DNA of 16,385 bases from Rhodobacterales bacterium UBA7416 (GTDB lineage Bacteria > Pseudomonadota > Alphaproteobacteria > Rhodobacterales > Rhodobacteraceae): NCBI GenBank assembly GCA_002469545.1, contig DKMK01000133.1, positions 1 through 16,385 on the forward strand. Direction: 5' to 3'. Shown here piece by piece: positions 1-6,920 of the stretch (the first letter of the stretch is position 1; every line of letters starts with the position of its first letter). Made by a program: the position numbers and the translations under genes. The notes under the pieces are model-generated. The model saw only the letters and a program-made list of their open reading frames with translations, searched no databases and was not told the origin of the DNA.

Positions 1-1548
1 CTGCTTACTGTTGCCGTATTAGGCACGAGCGGTGCCACACCAACCTTTGCGCAAGGCAAATCAATTCAGGCCGCGGCGCAATCGCTACGCGGCGTGGATG
101 CGGAAATTGCGGCGTTTTACCAATCAACAAAATACAAACCAATATTTGCTGGCAACAGCAACAATGCACGTCGCAAAGCATTGTTGTTGGCCCTACGTAA
201 TGCGGGTAACCACGGATTACCTACTGCCAAATATCAGGCAAAAGAATTGACGAACTTGCTGCGTAATGCACGTCGTCTAGAAACAATGGGCACAGCAGAG
301 ATCACAGCGGCGCGTATTTTTGTTCAGTATGCGAATGATCTGCATACAGGCATTTTAAGCCCATCCAGAGTCGACAGTGAAATAGCGTTAAAGAAACGCC
401 GTGTTTCTGCTCAAACCCTTCTAAAGGGTGCATCAAAAGGGAATTTAAAGAATTATTTAGCTGGGCTTGCGCCAAAGCATGCCGATTACGCAAAGCTTGT
501 TAAAGAAAAGCAACGTTTGTCAAAAATGCGCGGCTCAAATGTACCCGATGTGGCTGTTAAAACAATGAAGCCAGGTCAAGTCAGTAGCAATGTTGTCGCA
601 ATGCGTCGCAAATTACAGGCTTTGGGCTATGGTAACTTGGGTGGGTCTAGAACCTATGATGCCAAGTTGCTGACTGTTGTTAAAAAATTCCAAACAGACC
701 GTAAATTGGGCGCAGATGGTGTTGCTGGACCTGCAACAATTCGTTCAATGAACTTGGGACCAAAAGCACAGTTATCACGTGTGATTGTGAATATGGAGCG
801 TCAACGTTGGTTGAATTTTGAACGTCAAAAACGCCATATATTCGTCAATCTTCCCGACTTTTCTGTTGCTGTCATGGATAATGGCAAGCAGTCGTTCTAT
901 TCAAGAACTGTCATCGGAAAACGTATAAAAGATCAACGAAGCCCCGAGTTTGTGGATTCAATGACGCATATGGTGATTAACCCAACATGGCACGTTCCCG
1001 CGTCGATCGCTGGCAAAGAATATCTGCCGATCATTCGTAAAGATCCAAGCTATCTGTCACGTAAAAATATGACGATGCTGAATTCTGCAGGCAAGGCAGT
1101 GAATCCTGCGAATATTGATTTGGCAGCCTTTAGCGAAGATATTTTCCCATATTACATCAAGCAACGTCCAAATGTGGGTAATGCGCTGGGTCTAGTGAAA
1201 TTTATGTTCCCAAATAAATTCAACATTTATCTACATGACACGCCATCCAAAAGCTTGTTCAATCGCGAAGTGCGTGCGTTCAGTCATGGTTGTATCCGTG
1301 TTCATAAACCATTTGATTTTGCTTATAAATTACTGGAACGTCAGTCAAATAACCCAAAGGCAATGTTCCAAGGCTTCCTTAAAACGAGGAAAGAGAGCTA
1401 TGTGAACTTAAAAACCCCTGTACAGGTCATTATTGCTTATCAAACCGTTATTTTCGATGCCAAGGGCAAGGCGAGCTATCGCGGTGACATTTATGGTCGC
1501 GATGCCAAAATTGCCGCTGCGTTGAAAAAAGCTGGGGTAGCCATTTAA
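1..1548 (+). CDS. L,D-transpeptidase (YkuD domain), 5' end cut by window
   Basis: This periplasmic enzyme should cross-link peptidoglycan stem peptides (3-3 links) or attach partners to them, using a catalytic cysteine. The frame is open from base 1. The first visible residues look like the end of a signal peptide (hydrophobic LLTVAVLG, then a TFAQG-type cleavage site), so little is missing. A GTG at 94 is in frame but would remove the signal peptide, so I do not accept it as the start. In visible-residue numbering, a helical N-terminal part is followed by a PG_binding_1 domain at about 195-250 and a YkuD domain at about 278-460. The YkuD domain carries the SHGCIRV signature with catalytic Cys431 (codon 1291-1293). 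This order (scaffold, peptidoglycan-binding domain, YkuD) matches the YcbB/LdtD-type class. It is transcribed ahead of lpxD but separated from it by a strong terminator. The family is certain; the exact cross-linking role is inferred. Confidence 0.93.
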   Translation: MLTVAVLGTSGATPTFAQGKSIQAAAQSLRGVDAEIAAFYQSTKYKPIFAGNSNNARRKALLLALRNAGNHGLPTAKYQAKELTNLLRNARRLETMGTAEITAARIFVQYANDLHTGILSPSRVDSEIALKKRRVSAQTLLKGASKGNLKNYLAGLAPKHADYAKLVKEKQRLSKMRGSNVPDVAVKTMKPGQVSSNVVAMRRKLQALGYGNLGGSRTYDAKLLTVVKKFQTDRKLGADGVAGPATIRSMNLGPKAQLSRVIVNMERQRWLNFERQKRHIFVNLPDFSVAVMDNGKQSFYSRTVIGKRIKDQRSPEFVDSMTHMVINPTWHVPASIAGKEYLPIIRKDPSYLSRKNMTMLNSAGKAVNPANIDLAAFSEDIFPYYIKQRPNVGNALGLVKFMFPNKFNIYLHDTPSKSLFNREVRAFSHGCIRVHKPFDFAYKLLERQSNNPKAMFQGFLKTRKESYVNLKTPVQVIIAYQTVIFDAKGKASYRGDIYGRDAKIAAALKKAGVAI

Positions 1549-1583
1549 GGCATCAACATATAGATATTCCCACAACAGTGGAC

Positions 1584-1607
1584 AAAGGCGCCTGCGGGCG
1601 CCTTTTT
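1584..1607 (+). terminator. Rho-independent terminator after the L,D-transpeptidase gene
   Basis: A perfect 9-bp stem (AAAGGCGCC / GGCGCCTTT) with a 4-base loop (TGCG) runs straight into a T tract. It starts 36 bases after the transpeptidase stop and ends 15 bases before the lpxD start. lpxD therefore either has a promoter inside the transpeptidase gene or depends on read-through. Confidence 0.9.
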
Positions 1608-1622
1608 AATGGCAGGCAAGTG

Positions 1623-2717
1623 ATGACAAAATTTACCGTAAAACAGATCGCAAAAGCGCTGGGAGCAGACGCATTTGGCGATCTGTCATTGCAAATTTCA
1701 GCGGTGCAAACACCTGCAAAAGCAGATGTTTCAGAATTGGCCTTGGCGATGGATCCAAGTTACGAGCAAGCTTTGCGCGACAGTAACGCACAAGCAGCAA
1801 TCGTCTGGCCTGATGCCGATTGGCAGGGCATGGGGTTGAAGGCCGCAATTATTGCTCCAAGATCACGTTACATTTTGTCAGGCGTGACGTACTTATTTGA
1901 AAATAAGCCTGAAACCGAAGCAGGCATTCATTCTACCGCCGTAATTGCACGCGACGCAACAATCGGTGAAGACGCGGCAATTGGTGCGTTTGTTATTATT
2001 GGTGCTGGTGTAACCATCGGCGACAATGCCCGCATCATGTCACATTCCACAGTTTCTGAGGGTGCCGTAATTGGCTCTGATGCGTTGTTGTACCCTGGCG
2101 TGCGCATCGGTGCGCGTGTGCAGATCGGAGACGGCTTTATTTGCCAGTCAAACACCGTAATCGGCGTCGATGGGTTTTCATATGTAACCCCCAAACCCGG
2201 CGCCGTTGAAGAGGCTAAGAAGACAGGCCAGATCACCGAAGCATCACGCACAGATGGTTGGCAGCGGATTAATTCTCTGGGCACTGTTGTGATTGGTGAC
2301 AATGTTGAAATGGGCGCGAATTGCGCAATTGACCGTGGCACGATTGAAAATACAACAATCGGCAATGGTACCAAATTGGATAATCTTGTCCATATTGGGC
2401 ACAATGTAACCATTGGCTCTACATGTCTGATTTGTGGGCAGGTTGGCATTGCCGGCAGTTCAGTTTTGGGTGATCGTATTGTCTTGGGTGGCCAAGTTGG
2501 TGTTGCCGATCATATTAACATTGGATCAGACGTTATTGTTGCTGGAAAATCTGGTATTTCATCAAATGTCCCATCGGGGCGTGTGATGATGGGCAGCCCC
2601 GCGATGCGGATGGATTTGAATATCGAAGCATACAAAGCTTTACGTCGCTTACCGCGTTTGGTCGCAAAGGTCGCGAAACTAGAAAAATTTGTTTCAAAAG
2701 ACGACGAATCCAAGTAA
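1623..2717 (+). CDS. lpxD: UDP-3-O-acylglucosamine N-acyltransferase (LpxD)
   Basis: LpxD transfers a 3-hydroxyacyl chain from acyl-ACP to the 2-amine of UDP-3-O-acylglucosamine, the third step of lipid A synthesis, in the cytoplasm. The protein is 364 residues. It has an N-terminal LpxD-type uridine-binding domain at about 1-100, then a long left-handed beta-helix of hexapeptide repeats (ATIGEDA, AVIGSDA, TTIGNGT and others) at about 100-330, and a C-terminal helix that would clasp the trimer. The catalytic histidine region is LVHIGHN, with His257 and His260; by comparison with E. coli LpxD the one in IGHN is the likely base. I chose ATG 1623 (GGCAGG six bases upstream) over an in-frame GTG at 1578, which would place the terminator hairpin inside the gene. 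It is followed by an acyl carrier protein and a condensing enzyme instead of the usual fabZ-lpxA neighbours. Confidence 0.95.
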   Translation: MTKFTVKQIAKALGADAFGDLSLQISAVQTPAKADVSELALAMDPSYEQALRDSNAQAAIVWPDADWQGMGLKAAIIAPRSRYILSGVTYLFENKPETEAGIHSTAVIARDATIGEDAAIGAFVIIGAGVTIGDNARIMSHSTVSEGAVIGSDALLYPGVRIGARVQIGDGFICQSNTVIGVDGFSYVTPKPGAVEEAKKTGQITEASRTDGWQRINSLGTVVIGDNVEMGANCAIDRGTIENTTIGNGTKLDNLVHIGHNVTIGSTCLICGQVGIAGSSVLGDRIVLGGQVGVADHINIGSDVIVAGKSGISSNVPSGRVMMGSPAMRMDLNIEAYKALRRLPRLVAKVAKLEKFVSKDDESK

Positions 2718-2753
2718 GTCACAATCAATCTTTGCGAAAACAGGGTTAAGAAT

Positions 2754-3020
2754 ATGGCACAGGCAGTTCAAGACAAGATCATAGAGATCATTGCCGAACA
2801 GGCTGTTTTAGACCCGTCCGAAGTATCAACCGACATGACGATCGAGGAACTTGGATTGGATAGTTTAGGCTTGGTCGAAGCGGTGTTCGCCATTGAGGAG
2901 CATTTCGAAATCAATGTGCCGTTTAATGCAAATGATCCGGCGGCATCTGAATTTGATATTACATCCGTAAAATCCATGATCACTGCCGTACAAGACTTAA
3001 TCAAAGTTCAAAACGGTTAA
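2754..3020 (+). CDS. Acyl carrier protein, specialised paralogue
   Basis: This 88-residue acidic helical protein carries acyl chains on a phosphopantetheine arm. The attachment motif is GLDSLG, with Ser37 as the modified residue. The stretch after it (VEAVFAIEEHFEINVPF) is the usual ACP recognition helix II and loop. It has a short C-terminal extension compared with housekeeping AcpP, and a loop containing NANDPAASEFD. It begins 36 bases after lpxD and ends 4 bases before the condensing enzyme, so the three are very likely one operon. That context suggests a dedicated carrier for envelope lipid acyl chains, loosely like AcpXL of rhizobia; this is inference, and I would not give it that name from sequence alone. 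ACP identity is secure. Confidence 0.9.
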   Translation: MAQAVQDKIIEIIAEQAVLDPSEVSTDMTIEELGLDSLGLVEAVFAIEEHFEINVPFNANDPAASEFDITSVKSMITAVQDLIKVQNG

Positions 3021-3024
3021 TGCA

Positions 3025-4233
3025 ATGAAACGTGTCGTGATCACAGGTCAGGGGACGATAAATGCATTAGGTAATGATGTCGTCAGTACGATTTCAGCCA
3101 TGTCCAAGGGCCATTGTGCAATCAGCGATATGGATTTCCCCAATATCGACCGCCTTTCGATCAAGATTGGCGCACAGGTCAAAGGATTCGATCCCAAGGA
3201 CCATTTTGAACGCCAACAACTGGGTCTATACGACCGTTTCACACAGTTTGCAGTTATTGCCGCACGCGAAGCAATTGCCCAGTCAGGGCTAATTTTTGAC
3301 GGTGAATTGGCGGAAACATCCGGCGTCGTTTTAGGAACCGCTGGCGGTGGTTTGCAAACACAAGATGAGAATTATCGTACCGTTTACGAAGATGGCAAAA
3401 ACCGCGTACATCCTTTTGTGGTGCCGCGTCTGATGAACAATGCAGCTGTCAGCCATGTATCTATGGCGCACAACCTAAAAGGCCCCAGTTTCACCGTTTC
3501 CACGGCTTGTGCATCGTCAAATCATGCCATGGGACAAGCGTTTAACCTGGTGCGCAGCGGTGCAGCACCTGTGATGGTGACTGGTGGCAGCGAAAGCATG
3601 TTGTGCTTTGGCGGAATCAAAGCATGGGAAGGTTTACGCGTCATGTCCCACGATGGATGTCGTCCATTTTGTGCAACGCGCAATGGCATGGTTCAGGGCG
3701 AAGGCGGTGCCGTTTTCGTTTTTGAAGAACTTGAACATGCACGTGCACGCGGGGCCATCATTCTGGCCGAGGTTGCTGGATTTGCAATGTCATCCGATGC
3801 TGGTGATATTGTGATGCCCTCTGTCGGCGGCGCACGTCGTGCGATTGCTGGCGCGCTAAAAGATGCAGGGTTAAATCCAGATGACGTTGGATATGTAAAT
3901 GCTCATGGAACGGGTACGGCTGCGAATGACAAAACCGAAACTGCGGCGATCAAAGAAGCATTTGGTGATCATGCTACTTCCCTGATGGTGTCGTCGACGA
4001 AATCAATGCACGGGCATTTGATTGGCGGGACGGGCGCTGTCGAATTGCTGGCGTGTATTGCCGCATTAAAGGATGGAATGATTGCGCCAACGATTGGATA
4101 TCAAAAAGCGGATGCCAACTGTGATTTGGATATTGTCCCAAACGAAGCGCGGCACAAAAAAATAGACGTTGCAATCAGCAACGCCTTTGCTTTTGGTGGT
4201 TTGAACGCAGTGATTGCACTGCGTTCAGTTTGA
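3025..4233 (+). CDS. Beta-ketoacyl-ACP synthase (FabF-like, KAS II family)
   Basis: This decarboxylating condensing enzyme would extend an acyl-ACP by two carbons using malonyl-ACP. It is 402 residues with a thiolase fold. The catalytic triad is visible: Cys162 in VSTACASS, His294 in NAHGTGT, and His331 in MHGHLIGG, with the supporting Lys326. The C-terminal gating region reads AFAFGGLNA where housekeeping FabF usually has GFGGTN, so it is a divergent paralogue. ATG 3025 lies 4 bases after the ACP stop, implying translational coupling and a shared job with that ACP. Given lpxD upstream, it may make an unusual acyl chain for lipid A or another outer-membrane lipid (inference). Its last codons double as a terminator hairpin. 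Confidence 0.92.
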   Translation: MKRVVITGQGTINALGNDVVSTISAMSKGHCAISDMDFPNIDRLSIKIGAQVKGFDPKDHFERQQLGLYDRFTQFAVIAAREAIAQSGLIFDGELAETSGVVLGTAGGGLQTQDENYRTVYEDGKNRVHPFVVPRLMNNAAVSHVSMAHNLKGPSFTVSTACASSNHAMGQAFNLVRSGAAPVMVTGGSESMLCFGGIKAWEGLRVMSHDGCRPFCATRNGMVQGEGGAVFVFEELEHARARGAIILAEVAGFAMSSDAGDIVMPSVGGARRAIAGALKDAGLNPDDVGYVNAHGTGTAANDKTETAAIKEAFGDHATSLMVSSTKSMHGHLIGGTGAVELLACIAALKDGMIAPTIGYQKADANCDLDIVPNEARHKKIDVAISNAFAFGGLNAVIALRSV

Positions 4234-4240
4234 TTATTTT
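4202..4240 (+). terminator. Terminator hairpin embedded in the 3' end of the ketosynthase gene
   Basis: A perfect 11-bp inverted repeat (TGAACGCAGTG at 4202-4212, CACTGCGTTCA at 4217-4227) closes on a 4-base loop, ATTG. The T-rich run GTTTGATTATTTT follows. The stem lies in the last nine codons of the ketosynthase and the T-rich run crosses its stop codon. Transcription of the lpxD-ACP-ketosynthase unit probably ends here. On the opposite strand the hairpin is followed by A-rich, not T-rich, sequence, so it would serve the minus-strand gene poorly. Confidence 0.65.
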
Positions 4241-4818
4241 GCCGGCGCAGGAATTGAATTAAAGGCGGCGGTAAATCCAGTAAGTGGCAGCGTGAGTTCA
4301 ATTGGCTTCTTTGGGTTAACAATCGATACAACTGTCACGGTCGTATTGGCACCTTTTTTCATCGCGGCAACATCTGCAGCAGTAAGACCAAAGCGTACAA
4401 AACAGCCCGCTGTTTCACACCAGTTAAAAGGGTAACGACGGTTTTCAGCAGCATCAACACGCCATGACATTTGCGCCGTAAGTAATGTTAACAACGGCGA
4501 AACAAACGTCACACCAGCAGCCGCTTGACTACCTTTTGGCAAAATTTCTATCGTCAACTCAGCAACTGAATTACCTTCGCCGTCTGTGAATAAGTGGTAA
4601 AGCTTGCACAGCTCTTCTTCATCAACTTGTGTACAATTCACCGACCAAGCACCGTGTGTTTCACGGATGAATGGTGGTTTAACCTGAGGCGCAGAAGAGG
4701 CGACAGGAAATTCTGCGTCCGCTTTTGCTGCAGTGGTATCTGTTGTCGTATCTTGGGCCGATAATGGCGCCGCAAAAACGAGTGTTAAAGCCAAAAGTGT
4801 TGAAGTTAAATAATTCAT
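4234..4818 (-). CDS. Secreted IalB-family (invasion-associated locus B) protein
   Basis: This 194-residue exported protein starts with a signal peptide (TLLALTLVFAAPLSA, cleavage near residue 21), then a Thr/Ala-rich linker to about residue 50. The mature domain has the IalB pattern: a GAWSVNC start, a pair Cys62/Cys71, a hydrophobic core, and a WCETAGC pair Cys134/Cys139, suggesting two disulfides. It ends with a GF-containing beta strand. In Bartonella IalB is linked to erythrocyte invasion, but relatives are widespread in free-living alphaproteobacteria, where their role is unknown; pathogenicity should not be read from the name. Its stop codon directly abuts the stop of the convergent ketosynthase, with no base between. 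The leader of about 24 bases lies downstream of a candidate promoter at 4849-4877. Confidence 0.82.
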   Translation of the reverse strand: MNYLTSTLLALTLVFAAPLSAQDTTTDTTAAKADAEFPVASSAPQVKPPFIRETHGAWSVNCTQVDEEELCKLYHLFTDGEGNSVAELTIEILPKGSQAAAGVTFVSPLLTLLTAQMSWRVDAAENRRYPFNWCETAGCFVRFGLTAADVAAMKKGANTTVTVVSIVNPKKPIELTLPLTGFTAAFNSIPAPAK

Positions 4819-4848
4819 CGTTACCGCTCTATTTGTTAGACTGGGCAG

Positions 4849-4892
4849 GTTTTAGCGTTAATTCACACGGTTGTCAGTCGAAAAAACGACTG
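4849..4892 (-). promoter_or_regulatory. Candidate promoter and operator-like palindrome for the IalB-family gene
   Basis: On the minus strand, a -35-like CTGACA (4877-4872), a 17-base spacer and a -10-like TAAAAC (4854-4849) would start transcription near 4842, 24 bases before the ATG. Immediately upstream and overlapping the -35 is a perfect inverted repeat, CAGTCG/CGACTG around six A/T pairs (4875-4892). That is a plausible site for a regulator or a short hairpin. The -10 is weak, so this is a moderate call. Confidence 0.38.
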
Positions 4893-4946
4893 TGGCAATA
4901 TTTGGCTGGTTTGCGGCAATTGCCTGTGAAGTCGTTGATACAAATG

Positions 4947-5018
4947 AAAAAGACGAACCAAAAGGTCCGTCCTTGACTTGCGTTTTCGCAACTCTCCCCG
5001 TCGAACTCGTCGACTTCT
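4947..5018 (-). ncRNA. Candidate small RNA of about 72 nt with its own promoter and terminator
   Basis: In the 335-base gap between the IalB and HerA-like genes, the minus strand shows a full small-RNA layout. A promoter (TTGACC / TATCCT, 17-base spacer) predicts a start near A5018. Hairpin 1 follows (GTCGA/TCGAC, 5000-5014), then hairpin 2 (TTGCG-AAAA-CGCAA, 4978-4991). A terminator hairpin (GACGGACC-TTTT-GGTTCGTC, with one G-T pair, 4952-4971) ends in five T. No sensible reading frame with a ribosome site fits inside the short transcript. I do not recognise the RNA: it is not 6S, 4.5S/SRP, tmRNA or RNase P RNA, whose signature motifs are absent. It could also be an attenuated leader for the IalB gene downstream on the same strand. 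Evidence is structural only. Confidence 0.55.
4952..4971 (-). terminator. Rho-independent terminator of the candidate small RNA
   Basis: An 8-bp stem with one G-T pair (4952-4959 with 4964-4971) and a four-base loop is followed, on the minus strand, by TTTTT (4951-4947) and a further T-rich stretch. No protein gene on the minus strand ends just upstream, so the terminator needs another transcript to explain it. Confidence 0.7.
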
Positions 5019-5024
5019 GGGGGC

Positions 5025-5053
5025 AGGATAGGTCGAAAACTTTTTTGGGTCAA
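5025..5053 (-). promoter_or_regulatory. Sigma-70-type promoter of the candidate small RNA
   Basis: Minus-strand -35 TTGACC (5053-5048) matches the consensus at five of six bases. The -10 TATCCT (5030-5025) matches at four of six. The spacer is exactly 17 bases, and initiation is expected around 5018. Confidence 0.55.
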
Positions 5054-5153
5054 CAGTTGGTGTTAAATTTTTTACGCATAAATCATGTGTGCGACTGGCA
5101 TCATCGTTAAAAAGGTTTATGTTCATTCTAACAACTTTTGCGGGGAATAATTG

Positions 5154-6698
5154 ATGTCACAGGCAGATCGTATTTTTATTGGTGGTGGTGGGGATGCGTA
5201 TTCAGAACCGCAATCTTTGTTGCTGAAATATGCAAACCGACATGGAATGATCGCGGGCGCGACCGGCACGGGTAAAACAGTTACGTTGCAAATCTTGGCC
5301 GAAAGCTTTTCTAAAATGGGCGTGCCGGTATTTTTATCCGACGTCAAAGGTGATCTGTCTGGTCTGGCCAAAGCTGGCTCGCCTGATTTCAAATTACACG
5401 ATGCGTTTATGAAACGTGCGGGCACGATCAAATTCGATGATTATGATTACGAAGATTTCCCTGTGACGTTTTGGGATATGTTTGGCAAACAGGGCCACCC
5501 TGTGCGCACAACGATTTCCGAAATGGGGCCGCTGTTGCTGTCGCGTTTGATGGAATTGACCAACGCCCAAGAGGGCGCAATGAATATTGCGTTTCGTGTG
5601 GCCGATGAACAAGACATGGCCTTACTGGATCTCAAAGATCTGCGCGCGATGCTTATTTGGCTTGGCGAAAATGCCGCCGAAATATCACTGCAATATGGTA
5701 ATGTCTCAACCGCTTCAATCGGCGCGATCCAGCGCTCATTGTTGGTTTTGGAAAACCAAGGGGCAGGCGATTTCTTCGGCGAACCTGCTTTGAATTTGAT
5801 GGATTTGATGTCCACCACATCTGGTGGTCAAGGACGTATCAATATTTTAGCGGCTGACAAGTTGATGCAATCGCCACGCCTGTATGCCACATTCCTGCTG
5901 TGGATGTTGTCAGAACTATTCGAAAACCTGCCCGAAGTCGGCGACCCAGACAAACCAAAACTGGTCTTCTTCTTTGACGAGGCGCATCTGTTGTTTGATG
6001 ATTCACCAAAGGCATTGTTGGACAAGGTAGAACAGGTCGCACGCCTGATCCGTTCAAAAGGTGTGGGCGTTTATTTTGTGTCTCAATCACCAGCGGATAT
6101 TCCAGATGATATTTTGGGACAATTGGGTAACCGCGTTCAACACGCCCTGCGTGCCTTTACACCAAGAGATCAAAAAGCGCTGAAATTGGCGGCACAAACC
6201 TTCCGAACGAACCCAGATTTCGACACAGCCGATGCAATCACTCAAATGGGTGTCGGCGAGGCGTTGGTTTCGACCTTAGAGAAAAAAGGTATGCCAACTG
6301 TTGTTGAACGCACCTTGATCAGACCTCCGTCGTCACAGCTCGGCCCAATTACCAAAGACGAACGTGCCGCCGTAATTGCAAATTCTCACCTTGCTGGCAT
6401 TTACGAAGCCGAAGTCGACAAAGAGAGCGCATACGAGATTTTGACCAAACGAGCAAAATCAGCCGCCGAAGAAGCCGCCAAAGCCGAAGCAGAAGAAGCG
6501 CAATTGGAACAACAAGAGCAAACCCTGAAACGTGCGCGAAAATATGATGGGTATACGTCGAAAAAATCCACTGGGCGGTCTTCACGGTCCGACGGGTTGG
6601 GAACAACTTTGGCAAAAACAATGATCCGTCAGCTGGGGACAAAATCGGGGCAAAAAATGATCCGAGGCGTTTTGGGTAGCCTGTTTAAAGGATTTTAG
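5154..6698 (+). CDS. HerA-like ATPase of the DUF853 / YjgR family
   Basis: This 514-residue P-loop ATPase of the HerA/FtsK-like class is the type represented by E. coli YjgR. The family is annotated as HerA-helicase-like but its biological role is unsettled. The Walker A motif is GATGTGKT (residues 35-42, Lys41). Walker B is LVFFFDEAH (Asp275, Glu276). A later SQSPADIPD segment fits the family's sensor region. The C-terminal part (about 430-465) is an Ala/Glu/Lys-rich probable coiled coil. It is followed by a basic Ser/Lys/Arg-rich linker and a short conserved-looking tail ending in LGSLFKGF. ATG 5154 has GGGGA seven bases upstream; an in-frame TTG at 5151 is less likely. It is followed after 3 bases by a small gene, so the two are probably cotranscribed. 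Confidence 0.92.
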   Translation: MSQADRIFIGGGGDAYSEPQSLLLKYANRHGMIAGATGTGKTVTLQILAESFSKMGVPVFLSDVKGDLSGLAKAGSPDFKLHDAFMKRAGTIKFDDYDYEDFPVTFWDMFGKQGHPVRTTISEMGPLLLSRLMELTNAQEGAMNIAFRVADEQDMALLDLKDLRAMLIWLGENAAEISLQYGNVSTASIGAIQRSLLVLENQGAGDFFGEPALNLMDLMSTTSGGQGRINILAADKLMQSPRLYATFLLWMLSELFENLPEVGDPDKPKLVFFFDEAHLLFDDSPKALLDKVEQVARLIRSKGVGVYFVSQSPADIPDDILGQLGNRVQHALRAFTPRDQKALKLAAQTFRTNPDFDTADAITQMGVGEALVSTLEKKGMPTVVERTLIRPPSSQLGPITKDERAAVIANSHLAGIYEAEVDKESAYEILTKRAKSAAEEAAKAEAEEAQLEQQEQTLKRARKYDGYTSKKSTGRSSRSDGLGTTLAKTMIRQLGTKSGQKMIRGVLGSLFKGF

Positions 6699-6701
6699 CA
6701 T

Positions 6702-6920
6702 ATGCACGAGAGTTTGCGCCGCAAGGCAATTAACATCTGCGACGAAAAAATCAGAAAAAAAGGGACGGGCGTTGGCCTGTCCTTTTATGCCTTCTTCGCC
6801 AATAAAAACGACGATCCCGCTCTATTGATGGAAGCAGCTGAATGGTGGATCAAAACACACGAGCTGGATCATTTTGAAAAGGCCGCGAAAATTCGCGACC
6901 TTATAGCATCGGGTTTATAG
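6702..6920 (+). CDS. Small uncharacterised protein (possibly DUF6500 family)
   Basis: This 72-residue soluble, charged, mostly helical protein has no signal peptide or membrane segment. Its wording (ICDEKIRKKG, LSFYAFFANKNDDP, EAAEWWIKTH) resembles a small conserved family of Rhodobacterales that I believe is catalogued as DUF6500. I am not certain of the number, and no function is known to me. It starts 3 bases after the HerA-like gene, with AAAGGA about nine bases upstream of the ATG, inside the end of that gene; this implies coupled expression. Its last 6 bases overlap the end of the convergent CorC-type gene. The clean start site and conserved-looking sequence argue for a real gene. Confidence 0.75.
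   Translation: MHESLRRKAINICDEKIRKKGTGVGLSFYAFFANKNDDPALLMEAAEWWIKTHELDHFEKAAKIRDLIASGL

Larger units (their letters stand above)
4819..5153. other. 335-base intergenic region between divergent genes
   Basis: This is the only gene-free stretch over 300 bases. It contains the leader, candidate promoter and palindrome of the IalB gene (4819-4892), an unassigned spacer, the candidate small RNA with its terminator and promoter (4947-5053), and an AT-rich part (5054-5141) that should hold the HerA-like gene's promoter, though I cannot pick one with confidence. GGGGA at 5142-5146 is that gene's ribosome site. Confidence 0.7.

Noticed and set aside
94..1548. GTG 94 as the start of the L,D-transpeptidase
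   Set aside because: The frame stays open to base 1 and encodes the end of a signal peptide upstream, so the true start lies outside the window.
1928..2449. 173-codon open frame on the minus strand inside lpxD
   Set aside because: It is antisense to a clear hexapeptide-repeat gene, is rich in Pro/Thr/Ile as expected from the mirrored repeats, and has no ribosome site.
5047..5112. tRNA-like stretch: TGCGACT resembling a T-loop, and an antisense translation resembling the peptides often produced from tRNA genes
   Set aside because: The T stem has a mismatch at its closing pair, no matching 7-bp acceptor 5' strand exists about 70 bases upstream, and no anticodon stem forms.
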